This document shows positions 19,457 to 28,625 of a DNA stretch of 64,000 nucleotides, piece by piece. Each line of letters opens with the position of its first letter. Within the stretch, counting starts at the first letter, position 1. A program made the position numbers and the translations under genes. This DNA is from JACCZX01 sp963729165. GTDB lineage: Bacteria; Pseudomonadota; Gammaproteobacteria; Burkholderiales; Burkholderiaceae_F. Below the pieces are notes generated by a model. The model was not told where the DNA came from. It saw nothing but the letters and a program-made list of their open reading frames with translations, and did no database searches. The stretch spans positions 124,001-188,000 of the forward strand of contig CAVSMM010000007.1 of assembly GCA_963729165.1 (NCBI GenBank). Reading direction: 5' to 3'.

Positions 19457-19974
19457 ATGCCTCGCTGCCAAGCAGCAACTTCGGCGGCGCTGCGTAAGCG
19501 AACGACGGCAGTGTGTGCGTGTTCGAATTGCCGCAAAGCCATCGGCCATTGACGCTTGCGCACGCGATGATGACGCAGCGTGTAGCCGAGCAGGGAGTTC
19601 GGAGGCTTGATAAGTGCCGCGACCGTTTGCCGGTTTCCGTTGCAGATCGCCTCGCCAGTCCATGACTGGCGGCAGGCACGAAGCGTCGTTCGCCACAGTA
19701 CCTGCATCAGCGGCAGGTCGAGCCAGATGAGGGTGTCTGCACGAGGCCAGAGCAGGTCGCGCGCTTTGCTGTAATTGCCCGCGATGACCCAGCGGTCACG
19801 CCGGGTCAGACCGTCGACTGCAGCTCGAAATTCTTCGATCGGGCTTTCTATCCAGCCAGGTTGCCAGTACACATCATCCAGGTCGGTGAATGGCAGCTCG
19901 AGCCGCTTACTCAACCATCGCGCCAAGCTCGTCTTGCCACTGCCGCTTGCGCCGAACACGACGACGCGCCGCAT
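19426..19974 (-). CDS. P-loop kinase, adenylate-kinase-like (topology modulation/FlaR-like)
   Basis: This is a small nucleotide-binding protein of 182 residues. It starts at the ATG ending at 19974 (MRRVVVFG), with the P-loop GASGSGKT at residues 8-15. The following LARWLSKRLELPFTDLDDVY, the W-rich QPGWIESPIEEFRAAV and WVIAGNYSKARDLLWPRADT are typical of the adenylate-kinase-like FlaR/topology modulation family. The true substrate of that family is uncertain. It lies 11 bases downstream of fumA on the same strand, so it is probably co-transcribed. Its last 31 bases overlap the convergent cysM gene. Confidence 0.75.
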   Translation of the reverse strand: MRRVVVFGASGSGKTSLARWLSKRLELPFTDLDDVYWQPGWIESPIEEFRAAVDGLTRRDRWVIAGNYSKARDLLWPRADTLIWLDLPLMQVLWRTTLRACRQSWTGEAICNGNRQTVAALIKPPNSLLGYTLRHHRVRKRQWPMALRQFEHAHTAVVRLRSAAEVAAWQRGIQPGKTPVDR

Positions 19975-19985
19975 CGCCCAAGAGC

Positions 19986-21524
19986 CTAGGCAATGGCCAC
20001 CGGAACGCCGCCGATCTTTGCTTGCCACTCGCGCGGCCCGGTCTGATGCACTGACGTGCCGTCGGCACTGACTGCGACCGTCACCGGCATGTCGCGCACA
20101 TCGAACTCGTAAATCGCTTCCATTCCCAGATCGGCGAACGCGACAACCTTGGCGCTCCGAATCGCCTTCGCGACGAGATACGCAGCTCCGCCAACGGCCA
20201 TCAGGTAGGCGCTCTTGTGTTTGCGTATCGCGTCGATCGCGACCGGCCCGCGCTCGGCCTTGCCGATCATCGCGATCAACCCTGTCTGCGCAAGCATCAT
20301 GTCTGTGAACTTGTCCATTCGCGTTGAGGTCGTCGGGCCCGCAGGACCGACCACTTCATCGCGCACAGGATCGACAGGTCCGACGTAATAAATCACGCGA
20401 TTGGTGAAGTCGACAGGAAGCGTTTCCTTTTTTGCAAGCATGTCGGCAATGCGCTTGTGCGCCGCATCGCGTCCCGTCAGCATGCGGCCATTCAGTAGCA
20501 AAGTCTGGCCAGGTGCCCAAGCCGCGACTTCTTCCTTCGTCAGTGTGTCCAGATTGACGCGCGTGCTGCGGTTGTAATCCGGCTGCCAGTTCACATCGGG
20601 CCAGAGATCGAGCGATGGCGGCTCGATATAGGCAGGCCCCGAACCATCAAGCTGAAAGTGCGCGTGGCGCGTCGCTGCGCAGTTCGGAATCATCGCAACC
20701 GGTTTGCCGACAGCGTGCGTCGGGTACATCTTGACCTTGACGTCGAGCACGGTGGTCAAGCCGCCGAGACCCTGCGCGCCGATGCCCAGCGCGTTGACTT
20801 TATCGAACAACTCGACTCTCAGCTTTTCCACGTCGCTGCGTGCGCCGCGTTGCTTGAGATCGAACATATCAAGATCTTCCATCAAGGCTTCTTTCGCCAG
20901 CAGCATCGCCTTTTCTGCGGTGCCACCGATACCGATGCCGAGCATTCCGGGTGGGCACCAGCCTGCTCCCATCGTCGGCACCGTTTGCAGCACCCAGTCG
21001 ACGATCGAGTCGCTCGGATTCAGCATCACGAACTTGCTCTTGTTTTCGGACCCGCCGCCCTTGGCGGCAACCATCACGTCGACCTTGTCGCCCGGCACCA
21101 ACTGCACGTTGATGACGGCCGGGGTGTTGTCGCCGGTGTTCTTGCGACCGAATTCTGGTGGGGCAACGATCGACGCGCGCAGCAGGTTATCCGGATGCTT
21201 GTAGCCGCGGCGCACGCCTTCGTTGACCGCGTCTTCGAGCGAGCCGCTGAATTTTCCTCCGTCGTCACCTTCCCACCCCACGTCCATGCCGACTTTCAGA
21301 AATACATTGACGATGCCGGTGTCCTGACAAATCGGCCGCTTGCCTTCAGCGCACATCCGCGAGTTGGTCAAAATCTGAGCGATCGCATCCTTCGCCGCCG
21401 CGCTTTGTTCGCCCTCGTACGCGCGCGCGAGATGGCTGATGAAATCGGCCGGATGGTAGTAGCTGATGTACTGCAGCGCGCCCGCAATGCTTTCGATCAA
21501 ATCGGCCTGGCGAATGGTCGTCAT
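19986..21524 (-). CDS. fumA: Class I (4Fe-4S) fumarate hydratase
   Basis: This oxygen-sensitive fumarase interconverts fumarate and malate in the TCA cycle. The 512-residue protein is a single-chain class I enzyme with the three cluster-ligand cysteines in their usual contexts: Cys66 (RPICQDTG), Cys190 (GWCPPGMLG) and Cys282 (IPNCAATRH). The N-terminal alpha domain has MVAAKGGGSENKS. The C-terminal beta domain has LLLNGRMLTGRDAAHKR, YYVGPVDPV and VGPAGPTTSTRMD. The gene is intact. It forms a likely minus-strand operon with yqhA upstream (18-base gap) and the kinase downstream. Confidence 0.94.
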   Translation of the reverse strand: MTTIRQADLIESIAGALQYISYYHPADFISHLARAYEGEQSAAAKDAIAQILTNSRMCAEGKRPICQDTGIVNVFLKVGMDVGWEGDDGGKFSGSLEDAVNEGVRRGYKHPDNLLRASIVAPPEFGRKNTGDNTPAVINVQLVPGDKVDVMVAAKGGGSENKSKFVMLNPSDSIVDWVLQTVPTMGAGWCPPGMLGIGIGGTAEKAMLLAKEALMEDLDMFDLKQRGARSDVEKLRVELFDKVNALGIGAQGLGGLTTVLDVKVKMYPTHAVGKPVAMIPNCAATRHAHFQLDGSGPAYIEPPSLDLWPDVNWQPDYNRSTRVNLDTLTKEEVAAWAPGQTLLLNGRMLTGRDAAHKRIADMLAKKETLPVDFTNRVIYYVGPVDPVRDEVVGPAGPTTSTRMDKFTDMMLAQTGLIAMIGKAERGPVAIDAIRKHKSAYLMAVGGAAYLVAKAIRSAKVVAFADLGMEAIYEFDVRDMPVTVAVSADGTSVHQTGPREWQAKIGGVPVAIA

Positions 21525-21542
21525 GCGTGCTCTTTCGCGGCC

Positions 21543-22168
21543 CTACTGGTCGCCACCATCAGCCGGTCGGTCGACAGCAACCGCCATCGCCGACAGCAGG
21601 AAGGTAAAGTGGATCACGGTCTGTGCGATCAACACTTTCTCTGAGTAGTTTTCGGCATTGATAAATGTCTTCAAAAGATGAATCGAGCTGATGCCGATGA
21701 TCGCGGTGGCAAGCTTGACCTTCAGCACGCTCGCGTTCACATGCGAAAGCCACTCCGGCTGATCGGGATGACTTTCCAGATACATGCGCGACACGAAAGT
21801 CTCATAGCCGCCGATAATGACCATGATCAGCAGGTTCGAAATCATCACGACGTCGATCAGCGCCAGCACAACCAGCATGATCACCGTTTCATTGAATTGC
21901 GGCGGTTCGTAGCCGACCACGACGCCGTCCTTGACTATCGCGGGTAACTGATAGCCGATGCTCTTGATCAGCATGTTCAACGCGTCTGCATCGCCGAACG
22001 CCGCTTCGACCAGATGCACCAGTTCGACCCAGAAGTGATACACATAGACCGCCTGCGCCAGAATCAGGCCGATGTATAGCGGCAGCTGCAGCCAGCGAGT
22101 GCGAAAATCAGGCGCGGTACGAGCGGGATGGGCCGCACGACGGCGCGCTGCAAATCGGTAGCGGACAT
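21543..22168 (-). CDS. YqhA/TIGR00645 family inner-membrane protein (one frame disruption)
   Basis: This is a membrane protein of unknown function related to E. coli YqhA. The conserved core (YHFWVELVHLVEAAFGDADA, TVIMLVVLALIDVVMISNLL, MVIIGGYETFVSRMYLESH, LATAIIGISSIHLLKTFINA) is in one frame. The N-terminal part (SATDLQRAVVRPIPLVPRLIF), starting at the ATG ending at 22168, is in another. Restoring one C at about 22110 joins them through TRWLQLPLYIGLILAQAVYV, which is the expected first membrane helix. This gives about 208 residues with around four helices. It heads a likely operon with fumA and diverges from htpX. Confidence 0.82.
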
Positions 22169-22445
22169 GGAGAGGATGGGCGTGGGAGGAAGCGAAATTC
22201 TATCTGGCGGCCGGTTTGCCTCCGATTCAGCAGGCTATGAGGCGGCCTAATAGCGGCCCTAATATCCGAGTGCTGGCCGAACCCTACCCGGTGCGGGCCG
22301 GTCCAAAGCTCTGATACAGGACAATAGTCGTAAGCGGCGCTGGGGAAAACGATGTAGCGTAGTTGAAAACTGCGGATGTTCTACTGGCGGCTCGCCTGGC
22401 CGGCTCGCTAACGATTTTTCATCACTCTCTTGTGGAGACTACTTT
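22169..22445. promoter_or_regulatory. Divergent intergenic region between yqhA and htpX
   Basis: This 277-base region without a gene must hold promoters for both directions. A TTGAAA at 22363-22368 could be a -35 or heat-shock-type element for htpX, but I see no convincing matching -10, so I do not assign a sigma factor. A good ribosome site (TGGAG) precedes the htpX ATG. Confidence 0.4.
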
Positions 22446-23336
22446 ATGAAACGTATCGCTCTGTTCGTTTTGACGAACCTTGCGATCATGGTCGTCTTGG
22501 TGCTGTTCCTGACCGTGCTGTCTTCGGTGTTCGGCATCAACTTCAACCTTGGCGGACAGACGCTGAACGTCGGCAGCCTGGCGATCTTCTCGCTGGTGGT
22601 CGGCTTTACCGGCGCCTTCATTTCGCTGCTGCTGTCGAAGCCGATGGCGAAATGGTCGACCGGTGCGCAGGTGATCAGCCAGCCTTCCAACGCGATGGAA
22701 TCGTGGCTCGTCGGCGCCGTGCAGCGCCACGCCGAAAAAGCCCGTATCGGCATGCCCGAAGTGGCTATCTTCGAAGGCGAGCCGAACGCGTTTGCGACCG
22801 GTGCATTCAAAAACAGCGCGCTGGTGGCGGTGTCGACAGGACTGCTGCAGTCGATGAGCAAGGATGAGGTTGACGCCGTACTCGGCCACGAGGTATCGCA
22901 TATCGCCAATGGCGACATGGTGACCATGACGCTGCTGCAAGGCGTGATGAACACGTTCGTCGTGTTCGCCTCGCGCGTGATCGGCTACGTTGTGGACCGC
23001 ATGGTGCTGCGTAACGAAAGCGATGCGCCAGGTATCGGGTATTACTTGACGACGATCGTGCTTGATATCGCACTCGGATTCCTCGCCGCAATCGTTGTCG
23101 CATGGTTCTCCCGGCGACGCGAGTTCCGTGCGGACGCCGGTGCCGCAGCGCTGATGGGTAGCAATCGTCCGATGATCAACGCGCTCGCGCGATTGGCTGG
23201 ACAAGATCCGGGCCAATTGCCGCAGCAAGTGCAAACGTTCGGCATTAACGGTCGTCCGAGCGGAATGCTGGCGCTGTTTTCGAGCCATCCGCCGATTGAG
23301 CAACGGATCGCAGCGCTGCAGGCCGCAGGCCGATAA
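22446..23336 (+). CDS. htpX: Membrane zinc metalloprotease HtpX
   Basis: HtpX is an inner-membrane M48 protease acting with FtsH in membrane protein quality control. The 296-residue product has two N-terminal membrane segments (IALFVLTNLAIMVVLVLFL and IFSLVVGFTGAFISLLLS) and the zinc motif HEVSH at residues 148-152 in EVDAVLGHEVSHIANGD. Two later hydrophobic segments flank residue 170 and VLDIALGFLAAIVVAWFS. The third-ligand region REFRADAGAAALMG follows, and the C-terminal SHPPIEQRIAAL signature is present. The gene is monocistronic, ended by a strong terminator. Confidence 0.95.
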   Translation: MKRIALFVLTNLAIMVVLVLFLTVLSSVFGINFNLGGQTLNVGSLAIFSLVVGFTGAFISLLLSKPMAKWSTGAQVISQPSNAMESWLVGAVQRHAEKARIGMPEVAIFEGEPNAFATGAFKNSALVAVSTGLLQSMSKDEVDAVLGHEVSHIANGDMVTMTLLQGVMNTFVVFASRVIGYVVDRMVLRNESDAPGIGYYLTTIVLDIALGFLAAIVVAWFSRRREFRADAGAAALMGSNRPMINALARLAGQDPGQLPQQVQTFGINGRPSGMLALFSSHPPIEQRIAALQAAGR

Positions 23337-23360
23337 AGCCGACGTACGAGCGGGCACGAC

Positions 23361-23387
23361 AAGGCCGGGAAGCCCCCGGCCTTTTTT
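23361..23387 (+). terminator. Intrinsic terminator after htpX
   Basis: AAGGCCGGG and CCCGGCCTT form a 9-bp stem with a 5-base loop and a T6 run (23382-23387). A stem of very similar sequence ends ftsH at 60490. The convergent MATE gene stop lies within the T-run, so the element may act for both strands. Confidence 0.9.
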
Positions 23388-24765
23388 ATGCGTTTTGCGC
23401 AGCCCGACGTGACACTGTGTTGGCCAGCCACGTGAGCGAGAACGCGGCGAAGGCAAGCGACAGCGTTGCCGCCTCCCAGAAGCCGACCGCGCCGCGCGGA
23501 GATCCTAAGGGTGTGTCGTTAAACGCGATCCAGTAACCACCGACCAGCCCGACACCCCACAGCGAAACGCCGTAGATCACCATCGGCCACAGCGTGTTCT
23601 TGTAGCCGCGCAGCGCAAAACCGGCAATCCCCTGGCTGGCATCGAAGACATGGAAGACAGCAGTCCAGCCGATTAAAGTGAGCGCGACCGCGCCGACCGC
23701 GGCGTCGGTTGTGTACAGCGCAACGAGCGGCTCGCGCAGCAGCCACACGAGAATAGCGGCCGCCAGCGCGATCGCCATCGACAGGCGAAATCCGCGCAGA
23801 GCGGCGACGCGAGCAATGCGAGGATGGCCGGCGCCGAGCGATTGCGCAACGAGCACGCTGGTGGCGACGCCGATCGCCAGTGGGACCATGAACAGAATTG
23901 CCGCGATATTGGCGACCACTTGATGACCTGCGACCGGCGCTGTTCCCAAGCGCGCGATCAACACGGCCATGAACGTGAATGACGTTACCTCAAAGAGCAC
24001 TGATAGGCCGATCGGAATGCCCAGCTTCAGCAGCTCGCGCTGACTCGCCCACCGCGCCATATGCGGGCGGTCACTATGAAAGCGCCGAAAGAACGGATCG
24101 AATCGCCATACACCGTAGTTCAGTGCAAGCATCAGCCACGCCAGAACTGCGGTTGCAACGCCGGCGCCTGCGCCACCCATCGGTGGAATCGGGCCGGCGC
24201 CGAACATGAATATTGCATTCAGCGGCACTTTTAGCGCCAGCGCGAAGACGTTGATCAGCATCGTGATCTTCGGGCGCGACACCGCGGCGTTGAGCGCGAT
24301 GAACGCGCGCGCTGCCAAAGCCGCAGGCAATCCGAAAGCGATCGCATGCAAGTACGTGGTGGAGATAGACGCCACCTCAGAGTCAACGCGCGCGAATTCG
24401 AGCCACGTATCGGTAGCAAGCACGATCGGCAAGCCGGCGATCGTCAAGAACATCGACAGCCAAAGCGCCTGTTGCAGATCGTCTCCGATCGCGCGCCAGC
24501 GTTGCGCTCCGAAATGATGTCCCGCGATCGGTGACAGGGCCTGCAGCACACCCATCAATCCGATGTAGACCGAGACGTAGATGCTCGAGCTCACGGCCAC
24601 CGCGGCCAGATCGGTCGCCGACAGTTGACCGGCCATGATCGTGTCGATCGTGCCGTTGCCGACGAGCGCCAGGTTGGCGATGAAAAGCGGCCACCCCAGT
24701 TTTACGAAAGCGCGTGTGGAGGTGTCGGGAGGAGCATGCCGCGCAGCTTGCTGCGCAGCGTTCAT
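23386..24765 (-). CDS. MATE family multidrug efflux transporter
   Basis: This is an inner-membrane cation-coupled antiporter of the MATE/NorM family, 459 residues from the ATG ending at 24765. It shows about twelve membrane segments. Family features include GWPLFIANLALVGNGTIDTI with MAGQLSATDLAAVAVSSSIY, LQALSPIAGHHFGAQRWRAI in the first half and MVPLAIGVATSVLVAQSLGA in the second. Its start overlaps the stop of the upstream glycosyltransferase gene (ATGA), so translation is coupled. The substrate cannot be told from sequence. Confidence 0.88.
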   Translation of the reverse strand: MNAAQQAARHAPPDTSTRAFVKLGWPLFIANLALVGNGTIDTIMAGQLSATDLAAVAVSSSIYVSVYIGLMGVLQALSPIAGHHFGAQRWRAIGDDLQQALWLSMFLTIAGLPIVLATDTWLEFARVDSEVASISTTYLHAIAFGLPAALAARAFIALNAAVSRPKITMLINVFALALKVPLNAIFMFGAGPIPPMGGAGAGVATAVLAWLMLALNYGVWRFDPFFRRFHSDRPHMARWASQRELLKLGIPIGLSVLFEVTSFTFMAVLIARLGTAPVAGHQVVANIAAILFMVPLAIGVATSVLVAQSLGAGHPRIARVAALRGFRLSMAIALAAAILVWLLREPLVALYTTDAAVGAVALTLIGWTAVFHVFDASQGIAGFALRGYKNTLWPMVIYGVSLWGVGLVGGYWIAFNDTPLGSPRGAVGFWEAATLSLAFAAFSLTWLANTVSRRAAQNA

Positions 24766-26493
24766 CGATCGCGCACCCACACCTTGAATACTTCGTCATA
24801 GCGTGCACGGCGTGTGAACTCGTAAGCGATCTTCCAGCCGTGCAACGGTTCGTCGTCATGACTCGTGCGCTCGCTGTCACGATGAATTGCGACTCGGCAC
24901 GAAATCGGAGAAGCAAATTGCGGCCCGAAGTTCACGCCGCCGTGATAAGCCAACATCGCACGAATGCCGACCGGCAGATGGTGGCCTTGCACGCAGCCGT
25001 CGCCTCCGACGCGTCTGACCTGCGCAGCGAGAACGGCAGCAGTCGAAGCGTAAGAGCGCGTGTATTCAATCGGAGCACCGTAGATCGAGACGACCACGAC
25101 CCACACTGCGGCTAGACCACCCGCCGCAAAAAACGGTCCGCGCCAGAGCATCTTCGGTCGCCGTCGCACCCGCCATATCGCCAGGACGAGCCAGCCCGCC
25201 GTAGCGACGATCGCGATTGCAGTCGCAACGAGTGGTACAGAAGCGTCGAGTCCCGGTACGAGCCGCGCTACCGACGCGGCCATCTTCGGCGGTGCGCCCG
25301 CATTCCACGCGCCGAAGTAAATCCAGACGGCAACAAGCGCCAATGTGAAGAGCACGAGCGAGAACCAGTCGATCGCGTTGTCGGCGGCACGACGCAGCGT
25401 CGATACGCTAAACGCGCCGAGCACAACCAGGCCAGGCACCGCGGCGATCAGTTCGCGATCGCTGGCGTCGGCAACCACCAGCAAGGCGATGATGGACGAT
25501 GCCGTGATCAGCAGTGGCAGTAGCACGTGCGGCCGGCGCCAGAAGCTGCGCCACGAATACAAGGTCCACAGAGCGAACGGCCATAGTGGCCACGTGTACC
25601 AGCCCACATTGCGGACGAACCACATCGCGCTGTCCCGGCTGGGCCCGTAAAGCTCGCGCGCATTCCATGCCCACCAGGCATCGAAGTACAGCACCGCTTG
25701 TGGAGTGCGCCCTTTCCGCCGCAAACGGCCACGCGGCAAACAGCGTCGCGGCAATCGCAACCACGAGGATCGCTCGCATGAGCCGATGGCGGCCGAACGA
25801 CAGCACAAAGATCAGCGCTGCGATTGTCAGTGCCACGGCAGGCAGCATGCCGCGCGTCAGAGCAATCGCGGCGAGCGCAACGCCGGCGGCGACGGTGCCC
25901 TTCCAGGGGTCTTCCAGCGATACCGCCAATGCGAGCAACAGCATCGATACGAACGCGAACAGCGCGGTTTCGGCGACGGTCTCGTGCATTCGCAACACGA
26001 TCCCGATCGTCGCGAGCATCAGCAGCACTGCGATGTCGGCCAACATCCGGCCGTAGTCGCGCGGGTTGGCTTCGCCACCGAACGCAAACGCCACCGGTTG
26101 AGCTTCGGGACGGCGCGCAAGACGATAGGTCGCGTACCAAAGGCTCGTTGTAGCGACGAGGAACCACAACACCGTCACCAGCCGCGCGGCAACGATGTCG
26201 CCGAAGATTCCTCCGAACAACCGAATCATCAGCGCGCCGATCCAGAACGGCAGCGGACCTTCTTCGGGCAAGGGCTCTCCGACGACCGATGGCAGCCACC
26301 AGGTGACTGCATCGCCGTGCGCCATCGTCCACATCACACCGAAAGACGAGGCCTCCTCCAGGCTCCACGGATCGCGCCCGAACAGACCCGGGACGATGTA
26401 CGCGGCCAGCAGGCCGAAGAACATCCAGCGTGGCAGTTTGGCGGCGGCTGCCTCGGTGACGCGAGCCGGCGAGGGACGATGCTCAAAGCTCAT
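24762..26493 (-). CDS. GT39/ArnT-like membrane glycosyltransferase (one frame disruption)
   Basis: This is a polytopic membrane protein of the dolichyl/undecaprenyl-phosphate sugar transferase superfamily (GT39, ArnT-like). The N-terminal PGLFGRDPWSLEEASSFGVM segment carries the acidic motif of the first periplasmic loop, and PLPFWIGALMIRLFG follows. About eleven hydrophobic segments run to near residue 430, and a soluble end includes SPISCRVAIHRDSER. The frame changes at about 25700; the whole span is one base over a multiple of three, giving about 576 residues. Proteins of this kind move a sugar from a lipid carrier to lipid A or protein at the periplasmic face. The acceptor is unknown. It is coupled to the MATE gene downstream. 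Confidence 0.78.
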
Positions 26494-26498
26494 TTAAC

Positions 26499-26520
26499 AA
26501 AAAAGGCAGCCGAAGCTGCC
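26499..26520 (-). terminator. Intrinsic terminator after rpmE2
   Basis: On the minus strand GGCAGC, loop TTCG, and GCTGCC form a stable 6-bp tetraloop stem followed by T6 (plus-strand A-run 26499-26504). It closes the L31 transcript just before the glycosyltransferase start. Confidence 0.85.
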
Positions 26521-26543
26521 TTGTGTCCGATTCAGGATTGTTC

Positions 26544-26849
26544 TCACCGGCGGCGTGCGTCAGCCTTGGCTTTGGTCGCCTCGGCAGCAGCCGCATTCAC
26601 CGCTTCTGTCTTCGCCGCAAACTTCTGGCGGAATTTTTCTACGCGTCCCGCCTCAACGATGCGCGTTTGCGCACCGGTATAGAACGGGTGCGACTCGGAC
26701 GAAGTATCCAGTTTAAACAGCGGATACGTCTTGCCGTCGATCTCGATCGTCTCGCGCGATTGCAGCGTCGAACGTGTGATCAATTTGAAGTCGTTTTGCA
26801 TGTCCTGAAAGACGACTTCGCGGTATTCGGGATGGATGCCTGGTTTCAT
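26544..26849 (-). CDS. rpmE2: 50S ribosomal protein L31, type B
   Basis: This is ribosomal protein L31 of the type without the zinc-binding cysteines. The 101-residue product starts KPGIHPEYREVVFQDMQNDF, with ITRSTLQSRETIEIDGKTYP and SSESHPFYTGAQTRIVEAGR, and no Cys is present. Type B L31 usually ends soon after the RVEKFRQKF segment. Here an Ala/Lys-rich tail of about 20 residues (AAKTEAVNAAAAEATKAKAD) follows. It lies downstream of rho on the same strand, 105 bases away, with its own terminator. In other bacteria type B L31 replaces the zinc form when zinc is scarce, but I see no Zur site. Confidence 0.94.
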   Translation of the reverse strand: MKPGIHPEYREVVFQDMQNDFKLITRSTLQSRETIEIDGKTYPLFKLDTSSESHPFYTGAQTRIVEAGRVEKFRQKFAAKTEAVNAAAAEATKAKADARRR

Positions 26850-26954
26850 CTGTCTGGTCCTGTCGTTCGGCCGCCAGTCGCAGCGCCTGGCTCGACCACG
26901 TACCTATTTGGAAGGCGCGGATTATCCGGCTTTTGGCAGGGGCGAGCAAGCCCG

Positions 26955-28218
26955 CTATCCGCCTCTGCGCATCATGTCGAAAAACTCGGCGTTGTTCTTG
27001 GTCGCCTTCATTTTGTCGAGCAGAAACTCCATCGCTTCGATCTCATCCATTCCGTACAGCAACTTCCGCAGGATCCACACTTTCTGCAGGATTTCTGGCT
27101 TCAGCAGCAGCTCTTCCTTACGTGTGCCCGAACGGTTGACGTTCAGCGCAGGGTAAACGCGCTTCTCAGCCAGCCGGCGCTCCATGTGAATTTCCATGTT
27201 GCCGGTGCCCTTGAACTCCTCGTAGATCACGTCGTCCATGCGCGAGCCCGTATCGATCAGCGCCGTCGCGATGATCGTCAACGAGCCGCCTTCTTCGATG
27301 TTGCGCGCGGCGCCAAAGAAGCGCTTCGGCCGCTGCAATGCGTTGGCGTCCACACCACCGGTCAATACCTTGCCCGACGCCGGAATCACCGTGTTGTAGG
27401 CGCGAGCCAGACGCGTGATCGAATCGAGCAGAATCACCACGTCCTTCTTGCTTTCGGCCAACCGCTTCGCTTTTTCGATCACCATTTCGGCGACCTGGAC
27501 GTGCCGCGTTGCCGGCTCGTCGAACGTCGAGGCAACGACTTCGCCGCGCACCGAGCGCTGCATCTCGGTGACTTCCTCCGGGACGCTCGTCGATCAGCAG
27601 CACGATCAGCACGATGTCAGGATGATTCGCGGCAATCGCGTGCGCCATGTGCTGCATCAGCACGGTCTTGCCGGACTTCGGACTTGACACCAACAAGCCG
27701 CGTTGGCCCTTGCCGATCGGCGCGATCAGATCGACCAACCGGCCGGTCATGTTCTCATCGCCCTTCATGTCGCGCTCGAGAATCAGCGGCTCGTCGGGAA
27801 ACAGCGGCGTCAAGTTTTCGAACAGGATGCGATGCTTGGTCGAATCCGGCGCCTGATCGTTGACCTTGTCGACTTTGACGAGAGCGAAGTAGCGCTCTCC
27901 GTCCTTCGGGGTTCGCACCTCGCCTTCTATCGAATCGCCGGTGTGCAGATTGAAGCGGCGAATCTGTGACGGCGAGATGTAAATGTCGTCGGTGCTCGCC
28001 AGGTATGACGTCTCGGGCGACCGCAGGAAGCCAAAGCCGTCCGGCAGCACTTCCAGCGTGCCGTCGCCGAAAATCTGCTCGCCGGCCTTGGCACGCTTCT
28101 TCAGGATGGCAAACATCAACTCCTGTTTGCGCATCCGGTTGGCGTTGTCGATCTCGAGCCCGATCGCCATTTCGAGCAGCTGCGAAACGTGAAGGGCTTT
28201 TAGTTCTGATAAGTGCAT
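26955..28218 (-). CDS. rho: Transcription termination factor Rho (one frame disruption)
   Basis: Rho is the hexameric RNA helicase that terminates transcription. I place the start at the ATG ending at 28218 (MHLSELKALHVSQLLEMA). The N-terminal RNA-binding part has DGFGFLRSPETSYLASTDDI and YISPSQIRRFNLHTGD. The ATPase part has the Walker A-like SSPKSGKT, LLIDERPEEVTEMQRSV across the break, LDSITRLARAYNT and the C-terminal MEFLLDKMKATKNNAEFFDM. The break at about 27580 is explained by one extra C in the codons for RPEE (CCC instead of CC on the coding strand). Removing it gives 420 residues, the standard length. Rho is essential in most proteobacteria, so this is probably a sequence error. Confidence 0.93.
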
Positions 28219-28232
28219 AAATTCACTGGAGG

Positions 28233-28259
28233 AAAAATGGGGCGCTTGGGAGCGCGCCC
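28233..28259 (-). promoter_or_regulatory. Terminator-like hairpin in the rho leader
   Basis: On the minus strand GGGCGC, an 8-base loop and GCGCCC are followed after two bases by T5 (plus-strand A-run 28233-28237). This lies only 15 bases before the rho start codon. It resembles an intrinsic terminator or attenuator acting on transcripts that enter rho from trxA or from a leader promoter. Confidence 0.5.
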
Positions 28260-28270
28260 GCGGGGAGGGC

Positions 28271-28293
28271 GGTGGATCGATCATCGATCCACC
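28271..28293. repeat. Perfect 23-base palindrome between trxA and rho
   Basis: GGTGGATCGAT, one central C, and ATCGATCCACC make an 11-bp perfect inverted repeat eight bases beyond the trxA stop. With no T-run it is either a trxA 3' stabilising stem, part of a terminator pair with the next hairpin, or a protein-binding site. Confidence 0.7.
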
Positions 28294-28301
28294 GGATTGG
28301 G

Positions 28302-28625
28302 TTAAAGGTTGCTGTCGATAAACGCCGTGAGTTGTGATTTCGAAAGCGCGCCGACCTTGGTGCCGACGACAGCGCCATCCTTGAACATCATTAACGTTGG
28401 GATTCCGCGAATGCCGTACTTGGCGGGTGTCGTCTGGTTCTCATCGACGTTAAGTTTCGCCACCGTGATCTTGCCCTGATACTCCTTGGACACTTCGTCC
28501 AGGATCGGCGCAATCATGCGGCAGGGTCCGCACCACTCGGCCCAATAGTCGACCAATACCGGACTGGCGGACTTCAAAACGTCTGCCTCGAACGCGGAGT
28601 CGCTGGTGTACTTGATCTCACTCAT
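28302..28625 (-). CDS. trxA: Thioredoxin 1
   Basis: This is a cytoplasmic disulfide reductase. The 107-residue product has the active-site WCGPC (Cys32, Cys35) in LVDYWAEWCGPCRMIAPILD, followed by KLNVDENQTTPAKYGIRGIP with the cis-proline GIPTLMMF, and AFIDSNL at the end. It is transcribed divergently from the addB-like gene and leads into rho, the usual trxA-rho order of proteobacteria. Confidence 0.96.
   Translation of the reverse strand: MSEIKYTSDSAFEADVLKSASPVLVDYWAEWCGPCRMIAPILDEVSKEYQGKITVAKLNVDENQTTPAKYGIRGIPTLMMFKDGAVVGTKVGALSKSQLTAFIDSNL

Noticed and set aside
20658..21644. Long plus-strand open frame opposite fumA
   Set aside because: The antisense gene is a full-length fumarase. 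This frame has a His/Arg/Val-rich shadow composition and no start signal.
22422..23456. Minus-strand open frames opposite htpX
   Set aside because: HtpX is complete with its zinc motif on the plus strand; these frames cross its terminator.
25705..27863. Two long plus-strand open frames opposite the GT39, rpmE2 and rho genes
   Set aside because: They run across several genes and a terminator on the other strand and show only biased composition.
26955..28218. Programmed frameshifting in rho
   Set aside because: A single extra C explains the break, there is no slippery heptamer or stop context, and many unrelated genes show the same kind of break.
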